Positions 50,471 through 63,143 of a stretch of DNA of 64,000 nucleotides are shown here, piece after piece (position 1 is the first letter of the stretch; each line of letters begins with the position of its first letter). The stretch is from Polytrichum commune (lineage: Eukaryota; Streptophyta; Polytrichopsida; Polytrichales; Polytrichaceae): the NCBI GenBank assembly GCA_950295325.1, contig OX485804.1:22010001-22074000 (forward strand), in the 5' to 3' direction. A model generated the notes under the pieces. It was not told the DNA's origin, did not search any database, and worked only from the letters and a program-made list of their open reading frames with translations. The translations under genes were made by a program, and so were the position numbers.

Positions 50471-53046
50471 TCAGAGCTGGCCACCAGGATGGAAGTAGAA
50501 CGTGTTATTCTCCATCAGCTTGAATTGAAGAGTTTGAACACCTTTCCGAGAATCCATTGTTGAGAGCACATCCGTCCAATGAACAATAGTTACCTGCATA
50601 TGATCGGCTTTGATATTAGTATGTCAGTTATACTTTGTATGTTAGATCAGGAAGAGAACAATTGGTACAAACATGTTGACGATGGCTCCACAAAGATGAT
50701 CTATAATTGTAAGCTCTTCCCAGTTGTAAATTAGAATTGAATGAAACTTACAAGCTGGAATACAGTAAGGAGCAATACAATACGTTTACTCTATAGATTG
50801 AACAAAACTTGAATGCTCTCTTGCCTTAACAATAAGTTTCTGGAGATTCAGACCTGACCATGCACATCTGCAGCAAGACCTGTGGCAAGTGGATCCACAC
50901 AAATGACCACATCAACAATGTGGTCAAGCTCTAGTGCTAGTGATGCTGGCATTTCTTCATGCCTTCTTGCGTAATCTGTAATTCCTCCACTATCCATTCC
51001 TGTACGGCCTGTATATGTATCTGTATCTCCATGGACAAGCACCACAACCGAGCATCTCTGCACCATTACCAAAATTGGTTAGCTTGACTTTCATCTAAGG
51101 ACACAGAATTCATTTCCTTTGAACTGAGGGGCCACCATACACTATGGCCAAGGGCTGTGACCTTGAATTTGTAAGGGCCCTTTGAAACTCATGCAAAGGC
51201 TATAACATGGCAAATCAAAATTACAATTTGTGTGGTCATTGGCCTTCAAGTGTAGTGTAAGCACATACACAGCTCTCAACCAAACGCTATTTCATAACCT
51301 TCTATTCATGTGGGCCCTTCTATATGGTAAGTTATAATAAAACAAGGGTTGTGAAATTTTGAAGTGTCATGGTCTCCCAGTTTTGTATTAGACGCAGAAT
51401 CAAGTAGACCACTAAATATTATCCACTGCATAAAATTTAGAACTCCATGTAGGTTTTTCATCCATTCAAACTTCCTTGGTCCCTTGGACCCTTGAGCTCT
51501 AGTGTGAACGGAATGGGGACGGTACTGGCATTATCCAACATTTTCAGATTTTAAATTTCAATGGTCACAGGCCTTCAAGCTTTAGTGTAAAGTTTCCATA
51601 AGAGGTGATACTAATAAACCTAGTACAACAATACCTAATATCACCCAACAATGCTTGCCAGAACCAGTCGACCTAGTAACCCATGACCGGCACAACATGC
51701 ATTCAACATTAAACTAGAATGAATTGCTCACAACCCATCCCACAAGTATACAGAAATACATGAAGCCTTCAGGCTCATTATGAAGATCCACAGTCAAGTG
51801 GTTCATGTGACCAAATCTAAGTGCAACTTACTTACAAGCAGAGATACAATATAAGGGAAGTGCTCAGGACTGGAAAGGGCAGAGCGAACAGGGGAGTGCA
51901 ACTCACATGTTTGCCTGAATAGAGAGCCTTGCAATATTGTAAGAAAGAAAGAACTTCTTCCTGTCTACCACCAGCAATGACTTCCAGTAGAGATGCATCG
52001 TCTATCATGATCACTGTTCTCTCATCTCCCTGTGCCTGCATTCTTCTCACACTTTCACTTAAAGTTTGATAAAGCCTGTGAAGAGGTGTTTTTGCTGGAG
52101 CCCCCATATCTGCACCTGCACCCTCACAAATTCCATTCCAAGCTGAGAGTCCATTACCTGCTGCAATTCCTTGAATGACGATGGCAAGGACCACAAATGC
52201 TATGAGTTGTATGTTTGCACAGTAAATAGATTCTGTAAAAAGAACGAAGAATTGGGTCGAGGAATACCAGATTGCCCGACATTCAAGTCTGCCAGATTAG
52301 CAGCAACCATATCAAGGAACACCAATTGCCCACTCTCCCGACACCCTATCAGATTGCATCCCTGCCTTCATAACAACAGTCTTCACATTATAGGACATCC
52401 CAAAACAACATCATATTGTGATTACATTTTCTTATTTAAAAATTTATTGAAAAAAAATCCTGTCAAATTGAGAGTGTCCATAGGTTTACTCTTCGACCTG
52501 AAAAGGTGGCACAATTTCATATGACGAATTGATGTGTATAAATTACCATGTCCTGGCACCTATTCGGGAAATACAATAGGCCGCCGTTTGTTTAGCGAAA
52601 AAAATAATCACACACCATCTCATGAAATTCGGCATATTTAACAGCCCCATTATCATCCTGTAATGCAAGGACAAAGTACACAATCGAGTCAACCAGATCG
52701 TTCAGAATCCAAAATTATATGTAGTTGAAAATTTCCAATACTGGGTTGAAAATTCTTTACTTGGGGACCACAATTCTATATATGAATTTTGTGCAAGCAC
52801 CTGTTTCTTGGAGATCCGATGATAGTGAGAAAATGGCTCAGCAATCGCCACGAACAGCACCCGTGTCATTGCCGGCTGGCGATGAGCGATGACGTTGTTG
52901 CCATCGCCAGGGTTATTAGAAGCCAGAAGCTTCTTGAGAAAGAACGTAAGAAGAAAACCTCCTTTCGCAGCTACGCAATCCTTGATTGCAACGAGAGCAC
53001 CCGGAGGCAAGCTCCCACCCCGCCAATCCAACGCTTCTTCCATCAT
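50471..53046 (-). CDS. ELP6: Elongator complex subunit 6 (5 exons, 305 aa)
   Basis: Elp6 belongs to the RecA-like Elp4-Elp5-Elp6 ring of Elongator, which binds tRNA and supports wobble-uridine modification. Exons: 53046-52801, 52361-52268, 52157-51907, 51057-50854, 50593-50471, with GT-AG introns and an open frame throughout. Family signatures in order: LPPGALVAIKDCVAAKGGFL; VAIAEPFSHYHRISKKQ spliced to GCNLIG; GQLVFLDM; RTVIMIDDASLLEV followed by VLSFLQYCKAL; CSVVVLVHGD; LALELDHIVDVVICVDPLAT leading to GLAADVHGQ; and a C-terminus with LQFKLMENNTFYFHPGG. A TGA lies three codons before the ATG pair, fixing the start. It is somewhat longer than the roughly 260-aa Arabidopsis protein, mostly through a loop in exon 4. 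No Walker A motif is seen, as expected for this subunit. It is convergent with nitrate reductase copy B. Intron 3 holds a repeat-like stretch. Confidence 0.9.
51130..51596. repeat. Possible worn MITE in ELP6 intron 3
   Basis: The left edge has ATACACTATGGCCAAGGGC then TGTGACC; the right edge on the reverse strand has TTACACTAAAGC then CTGTGACCATTGAAATTT. The pairing is imperfect and no target duplication is visible. The left edge resembles the PIF/Harbinger ends found at 15636 and 55053. Confidence 0.35.
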
Positions 53047-53560
53047 CTTGCTTCACAACATATCATCCTGGAATAAGCTATCCCTCAAGAACTGCTCGAC
53101 AGAATGACCCTCTTGATACAATTACCGTTTCAAACAAACTCGACACATCAAAAGATGCTTCTCCGCAAGAACCGATGTTGGGAATTGATGAACCTCAGGA
53201 AGCCTGTAAAACCCTAGAAGTAGGATTTCAGTTTGAAGGGGTTGAAGTAAGGGTGGGTTTACTCTAGGGTCCAAGGCCAAAGAAACTCCAAAATCGAGCG
53301 ATTCTATTGGTCGAGAGAAATTCTTTGGGACCCAAGGAGTTTATACTAGGGCTTGGGTCCAAGGTATGAAGAGTTAAAGTGGTGTTAACATGGCATCGAA
53401 TTTCAGCCAAAACCTGATGATCTCAACTCAAGAAAATAATCCTCTTTATTAGTTTGAGAAATCAATCAGCAAGCTTGGGTTCAATCTTACATTTGAAAGT
53501 AAGGTTCATTAAGGGGTGTTTTGGACCCCAAGTTCCTTGGACCTGGAATCAAGTAATAAA

Positions 53561-53808
53561 CACTAGAAGAAAACTTGTCCATTATAATCATCCATTGCAA
53601 CTTGGCCATTACGACTCATAAAGAGAAAATGCGTAAACAAATCATATTGGTTGACAACCGGAGGCCATTGGTTGGCAACTGCCCAAAAAGTGCAACAAAA
53701 AGCCTTTTGATTGATAAACCAAATGATTCAATTATGCATTTTCTCACTATGAATCGCAAGTGGCCAAATTGCAATGGATGGTTGTAATGAATAAGTTTTC
53801 TCCTAGTG
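53561..53808. mobile_element. CACTA-type MITE upstream of ELP6
   Basis: A 248-bp element with about 75-bp inverted ends starting CACTAGAAGAAAAC on the left and CACTAGGAGAAAAC on the right (reverse strand), flanked by AAA on both sides. CACTA ends and a 3-bp duplication identify the En/Spm superfamily. It lies about 0.5 kb before the ELP6 start codon and could lie near its promoter. Confidence 0.8.
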
Positions 53809-56800
53809 AAAGACACCCTACGGTATGTGGACTTTATGGGTCACTCTTCTTGATTGGACATCTTATTTGAGTGGTATATGGCAAGGTTTGTAATTGAGGA
53901 TGGAGATAAAAAAGAGAGGCGTGTGTTACGATGAGATTCAACTATGTGTTCATAATGTATTAACCATTCTTGGAACAATTATCATTGACACAATTTGGGG
54001 GGCTTGTGTGATCAATTCAAGAGAATGAGATTTTTCACTTTGACCTCCATAAGTTTTGTATATTGACTCCGATTCTTAAACTTAAAATGACAATTACCGT
54101 AATTGTGTAATTGCTAAGTAATGAGCTCATTCAATAAAGAGGGAAGCTAGGGTGTGAACTAGAAGCAGTGAGAGGTAACATGTGAGCTTTGAGTAGTTTA
54201 TTGGGGATTATCCTTGAAAGTTTGTAAGTCAAAATATGGCACACTCATAAATTTTAGGTTACACATGTGGTTTAAGATTACTAATGTGTTCTCTCTTTTA
54301 CTCACTTGAAAGAGTGCCTATGATTGTGGACTATGACGTGTATGGTCCTTTAACACCAGAAAGTGTATATGTCTATTAACCAATGGCCAAAAGACTTATA
54401 TAATGTCATACAATGTCATACTCAAACACATGTGAGATATGCAAACAACATGCTTGATTGCAGTGCATTGTTTTGTAATATCTAGTGTTAGGATGGGTGT
54501 CTAGGTTTGGAGGTTTTGGCTTACAAAGTATACATATGGGATGTGAATTGTTTCACCTAGTTATGTAGAAAAAACTAAAGTAATACATGAGTTTTGGGGG
54601 AGAGGTAAGTGTACCCTAAGGTCCCCTAAGGTTTTTCACAAGATGAGGTTTTTTAGCCATACGTAAATTTATCCCCCCCTCCCCCTCCCCCTCCCCCCCC
54701 AAACATTTATAAGTGTTAATCTATGAAGCATTATTTGTCATTCTCATGTCATACTTTAATGAATTGTTACCAAGAGTGATTTTTGTACATATATATACAG
54801 GGAACACCTATTTTTCCAATTGCTCATGTTGCAACTACAACATTGAGGCAATTTACACTTTTGAAGTTTAATTTTTATACACAAGATTGTTATGTAGTCT
54901 ATGATATGTATATGTGGTCTTTTGTTTTGGTTGCAAATATTCCTTGTATATAGAATTTTTTAATAAAGGTTCCCACATACACATTGCTCTCACTATCAAA
55001 GATGAATGCCCTTCCTTGTGGTCCCTCGCCTCAACATTGTTTCTTAGAATTAGGGCCGGTTCACACTATGGCCAAACTTCGAGAGGAGAAGCGTTTCGAC
55101 CAATGAAAATGCATAAATGTCCAAAGTCCCTCCTCTCGGCCTTCACACTAGAGGCCGAAGTCCAAAGGATGTCGCCTCCAAAAGAGCCCAGGTGGCAACA
55201 CTTTTAGGAAGTTATGGCGCCAAGAGTTCGGCCTCTCGAGCCAAGTTTGGGTCGAGCAAAATGCTTGACCCAAACTTCCGTCGAGAGGCCGAACCTTTTT
55301 TTCATTAAGATATCAATCATTGACAAGATCTTGACCATTAGATTGGAGGGATTATTTTGAGCAAGGAATCAAGTGGGATGCTTCTTTGGGTTTGGACTTT
55401 GGGCTCGGCCTTTGGAGGCTTCACACTATGCCCGGCCAAAGGCTCCACTTACTATATTTTATTGACTATTTTCAGCTCATTTCTTTGGACTCTCAACAAA
55501 GTTTGGCCACTCAGTCCCACGGCCTCTCGACTTGGACGGCCATAGTGTGAACCGGCCCTTAGATGGCTATTAGAAAGCAACAAATTTGTCTCCACCGCAT
55601 TTGTAGTGTGAGCCACACAATGCTCAACACTTTTTAAAAAAAAGTTGAAGATGTAAGTCAAAGTCAAACAAGACTTCAATTGCGGAATGTAGTCATTCAC
55701 TTTGTGAGGACGATGCAATTGGACCAAATGACAAGTCTAATTGCCTCTTTGCGGACCCAAACAACTCGGGCCGTCAACAATATAGTCCTTAGTGTTAAGT
55801 TGAGGCCTTATGCATTTGAGCATGACTTCACGAGGTTTGCGACTTTTAAGGTCAAGGGTGTTTGGTCATGTCCTTCCAAGGGTGTTTGGTCACCCACCTT
55901 TCAACCAAGACCAACAATTCTTGATATGCATACGCACAAATTGTATCATCAACTTCATAGAGATAGATATCTAATCTCGATAAGTAATTAATTTCTACCA
56001 GATTGTTGCAACCATTTGGTGCATGTGCCTAATTTTCACCAGGTTGCATGAGGGCATCTTCGCACGTTGCTCCAATGACATGTCATGTGTGAAGACTGCG
56101 TGTTAGACATGTAGTGTGATATTAATATTAAAAAACGCGTTGCGATGCTCCGCTAGTCCTTTGATGATATACAAATTAGGTAGTGGAAAAGAAAATCCAA
56201 ACATTTATGGGATATTTAGTTAGAAGTTATGGTTTAATTGACTTTGAGAGAAGTTGGAATTAAGACAATTGGGTTGAATGTTAGATATTGAGATTTGGAT
56301 AATGATATTGTTTGCAAAAATTAGCATTCTTTTATCAATGAGATTTTAATTAGTGAAGTAATAACATTTGAAAAGAGTATCCAAAGGATGATGGATATAT
56401 GTGATATATAAGAATAATCAATCAAATACTTCTATAGGTTTACAAAATATAGGATTTTATAAATTACTTTAACCATTCAATATATCAATGAGATCATGAA
56501 CTATGTTTGAACTATAATTGAATATAAGTTATGTGAATTCTCCGACTACAACATCTATAACGCCCAAACTTACTCATCCTCATACTCAGTTAACCGGGTC
56601 ATGTCAACCTTCCAAAACATCAGATTTATCATGAATCCTAATTTGAATTCTTTACATGAGCAACAAAAATTATTAGATTATTACTTACCATTGTTAGACA
56701 TATGTGAAGTCTCCACTACCACATCTATAAGGCCCAAACATAAGCTTCTTTGAATATTCTTCTTATCTTAATTATGAAATGTAGATACTTGTGTAAATCT

Positions 56801-59800
56801 AAAATACAAAGAGGAGGGGTGTAATCCACATTTTATGGCTCTTCGTAGCTTGTGCTAAGAACTTCCAAAAAATCACCTTTCATCCAAATCTTGGAGATGA
56901 AATTCCCATTTGGAGAATGAAGTGGATGCTATAGCCACTCAAAGTCGGTTACTAAGCCTAACCACCACCTCCCACTCGATCGTCTTTTACAAGAGGAAGG
57001 TTGCCCATGAAGGAGAAATGTTATTTTCTACAAGTAGATATCTTGCATAGTCTCAACATAGTGAAGCAATAGGCTTATTGAACACCAAAACTCAGTGATT
57101 GAGAATGAATACATAGAGATGGGCAAATCCCAAGTAGGAATTGGAGGATAGAGCAATAGCTTGGTAAAACTAAGTGGTTTAGATCCTTGAATTGGTTAAA
57201 CTCTGACATTGAGGGTAAATAGATGAGTCTTTTATGCAACTGCCTTAGTGCATTTCCAATTAAACTATAATTATTATTCTTTGTAGTTCGAAACAAGTGA
57301 TATATGTTAAATGTATATGAACGATGATTATGAATATTAGTTCGTGCAAATAGACTATTGAAGGTATTGAATAAAGTGATTAAAGGTTGTGAGAGTTGAG
57401 GATGAGCATGAACGAGTATGTTCTTGGCAATAAATAAAGAGAGAAAATTTGAGCGCAAGACCAGGCAATGGAGAGAGAGAGAGAGAGAGAGAGAGGCAAC
57501 AAACAGAGAAGTTATTTCACTTAGACTATGAGAGTTAGTGGGGATTAATCGCGTGTAGAAGAGTGATAGTGTGAGAAAGATTAATTCGGTTGAGTGGTCA
57601 ATAGAGTGATCCGCTTAAGTCAAAATCATCGTAAAGGGCAATCAACCAATGTAAAAAAGGCTAAGAGGACCTGAGATGGGATGAGTTGTAATGAACAAAT
57701 TCCCACGGGCTATAACCATGACAAATGACTATATGTTTACAAGAAGAGGAATAGACATTAACCTTGTGGTAGCGACTACGATACAAGTATAGCATGAGTA
57801 GGTCCACGAAATACTGATAGAAGACATAAGGTCTACATGTTGTAATGACAAGGCCCAATGATACTTTATATAGTCTATAAGTTAGCTAGAATTATACCTT
57901 AAGGAGAAGAAGATTTTAGCTTATTGTAGTAAAACTAAACCTTGTGCTAGTGATTTTAATATCAAAACACAGTAATGCATGGGCCATACGCTATAGCCTG
58001 AATTGAAGATATTGTCTAGAGATCTGGAACCATTAGAAAAGCCACATTTCTTTTTTCATGTGAAATGTTCTTTTGAATTAACATGTGTGGGTGATTCTTG
58101 AGATGATACGCTAGATCTATTTGAAGTTGAAGGTGATGATTATAGTTTCAAAAGAGTTGCATGATGGTTGTAAGTTAATCTAGATAGTTTGAATTTAAGA
58201 ATATTGCAAAGCTTGATTCGTGACATTTGAAGACCATATGGTTACTCAAAGACATCACCTTCGATCTACCAAACTATGAGTCAATGACAACTTGCCAAGC
58301 TTTTGAGCTTCATGATTGAACAAGGGCATGATAATAGAGTAACATAAGTCCGTGTGTAGGATTGAATCACACATGGTGGGAGAAACACAAACAAACCACT
58401 TAAGTATGTAATTTAACTTGATAAAGAAGGAATGAAGTAGTCAACAACCCTTAAGAATTTCACGTTGATGTCCATCATGTTAGTGACGGCAATGTGATAT
58501 TGGACCCAAATGTCAATTGACAAGGGGGGGGGGAGTGCAATAGTTGGCCCATGGTAAATTAAGACAATCAACCCCCTGGTCAATAGTTTATCAATTGCAA
58601 AGAATTTAATCCAAAAATTCCAAAAAATAAATTGTATCATTAGATCTTGTTGTTGTAAGATACAACAATCCATTTTTTTTTTGGAATTTTGGGTCTAGCA
58701 ATCAACTAACTAGTTGATTGCCCTAAATCAACTACTATAATCAACCTAAAGTAGTCAACAAGTTGGTCGACCATTACTAACAATTGACCATAAGGAAAAC
58801 CCAAAAAAAATTCCATAAGACTTTGGACTGTTAGATCTTGCATCCATTAAGATGAAATGGTTGAAACAAATTGGATTTTGATAGGTTTATAAGCTTTTCC
58901 TCTTCTAGAATTCGATTGCTAGTAGTAGTCAACTAAAAGGGGAAAAAACCACTAGAATCATTTAAAGAGTAAAGAAAATTACCATGTTAGTGAACGTTAT
59001 GTCTCGATGTGATGGCTAGGGGCCACATCACGTCCATTTGCACATCCCTGACAACCCTACATTGTTATTAAAAACTTTGTTCCAATGTGACATCAATTCT
59101 TGTAGATGTTAAATTAGTCTTCCCTGAGACTTAGTACCTTGAGGCTAGATTTTTGGTTGTTTAAGTGATAGTAAATTTCAATCTACAAGAGGGCATATTA
59201 CTTGCATATTATAACTTTAGTGTTGATGGCCATCTTACTATTGTGCTATGGAATCGAGGCCTTCAAATGACACTCTAAGAACATTTCTATTTTGGGCAGG
59301 TTAAATAGATTGTAATTATTATTTTTAAAATCCATAGATTAGCAATCTATACAAATTTTACAATTAACACTAAAAAAAAATGCAACCTAAAAGAATGTAC
59401 AAAGTTGTTGCAAGAAATGAACCTTTTACTCTCCACTAGGGGTTCATTGATGTTGGATTGTTGGGTGAGAATCACCACAAAATCAACCTTATTGTGGGTG
59501 AGGATCTTCTATCAAATGAAGGAGTTGTCCCCCTTCTTTGTAGATCACTTCTTACACCCCCTTGTTGAGTGGATAAATACTGGATTAGCTATTTTGATTG
59601 GCCAAAGTTGGTGCTTTCTTGGGGCCTATTCCATGTCGAGGCCCAACCCGGTCTCCAAGTCGGGTGACCTAGAGTGCCATAATTGGCTCTATAGAACAAG
59701 GACCTTTCCATGGGAAGCCTATGGACTCTTGCCCAGTCTTCAACAACTATGAATGTGACTTACTTAATGTCCAAAAGTTCCCAATGATCATCCTTTGGAG

Positions 59801-61099
59801 ATCTATCAGGTGTCCTATGTACCTTCATTGGGAATTACAATGAGGAATGGGGAACAAAGGTGTTCACATCAATATAACAACTTATGTAGGAAGAATGAGC
59901 CTTACTTTTAGTGAAGAAAAGTGGTCCGATTTGATTTTCAGGCATGCACACACTTGGTATCAAGCCCAAACATCAAAATAGCCCACCATCTTTCATGAAA
60001 CAAACACATGCTCCAAATGGGCATGAAAAGTATGTTGGCCCAACTAGGAGTGCAAGCTAAGCTTCACATGAAAGGAACCCCTTAGAGCGTTCTTTCATCC
60101 TTTGTCACACCATTACTATGGCCAAAGTGGTACTATTTTGTACTTATGATTTGTTGTGAAATATGTTGTGGGTGTAAGAAAGTTGGATTGCCGCATATGA
60201 TTGATTGCTTTTAACAATGGGTTACTTGATGACACAATTGCACCCACTTGTTGATGGCCTAAGATGAGAAATTAGATGTTGCCAAAAGGAAGGTGTCACT
60301 TTAAGGCCTCAATACCTTAAGTGGTGGTAGATAGATACTCAATTTTGAGGTGTTTTTGGAAGGTCTACACCACTTATCCACCACATCACCCATAAACCTA
60401 AGGAAACCTTTAAATTAAAATGTATAAAAACTGAACATTTTGGGGGGTTTGGGGCATGCCCCATATATTTTTCTCTATATATTTTTTGAAATTTGAAATT
60501 TTATATCCCGTTCTTGAATGTTAATATTCTTATTTTTTAATTAAATATTTAAAAAAGATTGAAACTGAAGTGGTTTGCCCTAGGATCCCATCATTATTGA
60601 AATGTGTAAAATTTAGTTTCTAGTCACCAAAATCTAGAAATGAAACTATCTATCTCATAGAAATTACATTGTTATTCATATATGCCAAATTTAGGAAATA
60701 TAGGCATTAAAATAAACTATACCTTGCAACATTGCACTAAAAATGCATTGGGATTCATTAATTTTTTCATATAATAAAATGGGCATTGCCACCCATGGTC
60801 CTAAAATAGTATGTGGGCCCAACATCATCTTCCATTTGCATAGTTCTAGGTTATACTCCATACAATCATCAGCACTTTACAATATTTGTCATTGGTCATA
60901 TGAGATGCCATTGTTGTCCAATATCTGGAATGTTTGACATGGCCGATCATGATCCATGATCTCTCTATGTGGCTCCCAACTTGCATATGACTCATATCGT
61001 TCACTCCACTATCTTGCACCCATCTTGCAAGTCCATGAACATCTTGAAATCAAAAACTTGTCCACAAATTCTCCATACAAATGTTTGAACAAGCCTACT
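53809..61099. other. Intergenic, no supported gene outside the MITE at 55053-55558
   Basis: Has a C-rich tract near 54680, a GA repeat at 57471-57494, G and T runs near 58525 and 58672, and a perfect 10-bp palindromic arm pair near 58698-58720. Open frames at 55680-55991 and 59405-59752 match no known family. Confidence 0.5.
55053..55558. mobile_element. PIF/Harbinger-like MITE with perfect TTA duplication
   Basis: A 506-bp element with inverted ends GGGCCGGTTCACACTATGGC, flanked by TTA at 55050-55052 and 55559-55561. The ends resemble those of the 15636-16130 element, so the two are probably subfamilies of one group. The phrase GAGAGGCCGAA and variants recur inside in both orientations. Confidence 0.82.
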
Positions 61100-61331
61100 A
61101 GGGTATGTTGCCCTATTTTTGTCATCTACATCTTGAGATTTTTTTCTATTTATGTACATTGGTGTTTAGCATGAAATTTTGTTTTTATGTAGAGGAAGTG
61201 AACAAAAATCTACACCATTTTTTTTGAAATTAATTAATCAATTTCTGAATTAATTATAAAATTATAAATAATTCTGCTACAGTGTTTTCATGGAAAGAGG
61301 GCACCCCTAATATAATTAGGGCAACATACCT
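61100..61331. mobile_element. Small MITE with TACT flanks
   Basis: A 232-bp AT-rich element with short inverted ends: AGGGTATGTTGCCCTA on the left and AGGTATGTTGCCCTA on the right (reverse strand). TACT lies directly outside both ends (61096-61099 and 61332-61335). The superfamily is uncertain. Confidence 0.6.
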
Positions 61332-62327
61332 TACTATTTGTATGAATGAAATTATAGCCTCAAGTCATTGATCTCCCAAGCCAAATCCAATGGTCACCAA
61401 AGCTTATCACGTACCCTACATTTGTCTTACATGTTAAAATATCATTCTATTGAAGGTCGACCACTATATCACTTTTAAGGATACATAAACAATGCCGCTT
61501 TTCCAAGGTCCTATGATTTTTATAATATCTTTGGTTCCATATTAATGCTCCTATATTGTAATTTTTATATTGACCTCTAATGAATATAAAGCACCACTAT
61601 ATTTTTTTCACATGCTAGTATCTAAAAGGACACAATTAACCTACTATGAACTTTGTCTCTAGTGGAGAACTTGGCCTGTATTCTAACAATTTTTGTGTGT
61701 ATTGTGTGACATTGAGGTCATTAGAACCCATTAGTGTGTATAATTTTTCATCTTTTAGCATTGTAGCCTAGAGTCACCCAAGGGTTCGTACCAAACTCTT
61801 GTAGTACGTTGCTTCTCTCTTTGGTCCGTGCTTTTGCAATTGATGTTATAAGGAGATATTGGCAAAACCTTTTGCCACTATATTTGGGAAGATTTCATGA
61901 AATTATGAGTTGTATGTGTATTTTTGATTTGACTCATATTTGATATTACAAGATCATATCATCTTGGGAACAATCTCAATTAAAGACAACTAGGTGCATT
62001 TCTATTAGTAGTTAGCAAATTTTGATGGTAGATGCTATTTGTTACAAATAAATCCATTTAGTTTATACTCAAATCATTTTGAATTGGAAGAATATTAATT
62101 ACATTGTATTCTAGGCAAGTGCACTTGGTGGGATGCACAACTTGGTGCACCGCATTCAATCCTTTTGTTTGCATTTGGATTCATAGGTGGTTGTGTTGAC
62201 ACATGCAGTTTATTGTTGAATATCATTTTATTTATTTTGAACATATAAATAAATCATGGTCATGTGCTATACTTAATTATCAATAACCTACAATCCATGT
62301 TCATTACTTGTACTGGAATTTGTTCTT
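61332..62327. other. Downstream region of the UGT exon
   Basis: AT-rich; should include the UGT 3' UTR just below 62328. Nothing else recognised. Confidence 0.5.
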
Positions 62328-63143
62328 TCACCTTCTTTTTAAAAATAATGCCGTAGAAGCTTTCTGGGTTCGCAATAGTTCCACAAACAACACCATGGAT
62401 TCTTTTGAAGAGCCGCCTAATCGGATTGCCCTCTCAATTGTATCACTTATTTGCACGGCTTTCCTACGTATCATGTCACCTATAGTATTGGCATCCATAT
62501 TCATCAGTGTCCTGATTGCCTTCTCAATTAGCTCCCACCCAATTGTCTCGGCCCACCCTCCTTTCTCCACATTCACTCTAACCGCAACACCTAATATTTT
62601 TTCAAGAAAAATGGCGTTCATCATTTGATCTGCTTGGATTGGCATGGCGACCATGGGCACAGCCAAACACATGCTCTCGAATGCGGAGTTCCATCCGCAA
62701 TGCGAAAGAAAACCCCCAATGGCACGATGTGCAAGGATTTGCAACTGAGGCACCCATTCTACGTAAATGATTCCTCTCAACTTTGTCCTCTCCAAGAATC
62801 CTTCCGGTAGAATGTCGGATAAATCTTGATTCATCTTTTTGATATTTGTGTCTTGATGATCATGTTTGGGACTTGAGGTAACTCCCCGCAAAACCCAAAA
62901 AAATCGTTGCCCACTCTTCTCAAGGCCAAGTGCGAGCTCCTTGATTTGCATGTCCGTGAGCTTCACGACGCTTCCAAAGCAAATATACAATACAGAGGCA
63001 TCTGGTTGCTGGTCCAACCACTCGAAACAAATGTCAGATTGATGATGTTTCTTCGCTTGCACTCGCTCTCGATATGTGAGGGTTTCATCGCCTCCCTCCA
63101 TAAAACCTTCAAAAAGTGGCCCTATTGTCAAAAGAACTGGCAC
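62328..63143 (-). CDS. Family-1 UDP-glycosyltransferase, C-terminal exon (partial gene)
   Basis: Transfers a sugar from a UDP-sugar to small acceptors such as flavonoids, terpenoids or hormones in the cytosol. The exon codes 271 aa after an acceptor site (TTGCAG at 63149-63144) and begins VPVLLTIGPLFEG, close to a common plant UGT intron position. The 44-residue PSPG donor box is complete at 62756-62625: it starts WVPQLQILAHRAIGGF, contains HCGWNS with Trp at position 22 and ends ADQ; a final Gln fits UDP-glucose. Before it lie VLYICFGSVVKL and FFWVLRG. The frame is open to the stop. The N-terminal acceptor-binding exon is not recognisable between 63144 and 64000, so it lies beyond the window or is lost. 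The substrate cannot be inferred. Confidence 0.85.
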   Translation of the reverse strand: MPVLLTIGPLFEGFMEGGDETLTYRERVQAKKHHQSDICFEWLDQQPDASVLYICFGSVVKLTDMQIKELALGLEKSGQRFFWVLRGVTSSPKHDHQDTNIKKMNQDLSDILPEGFLERTKLRGIIYVEWVPQLQILAHRAIGGFLSHCGWNSAFESMCLAVPMVAMPIQADQMMNAIFLEKILGVAVRVNVEKGGWAETIGWELIEKAIRTLMNMDANTIGDMIRRKAVQISDTIERAIRLGGSSKESMVLFVELLRTQKASTALFLKRR

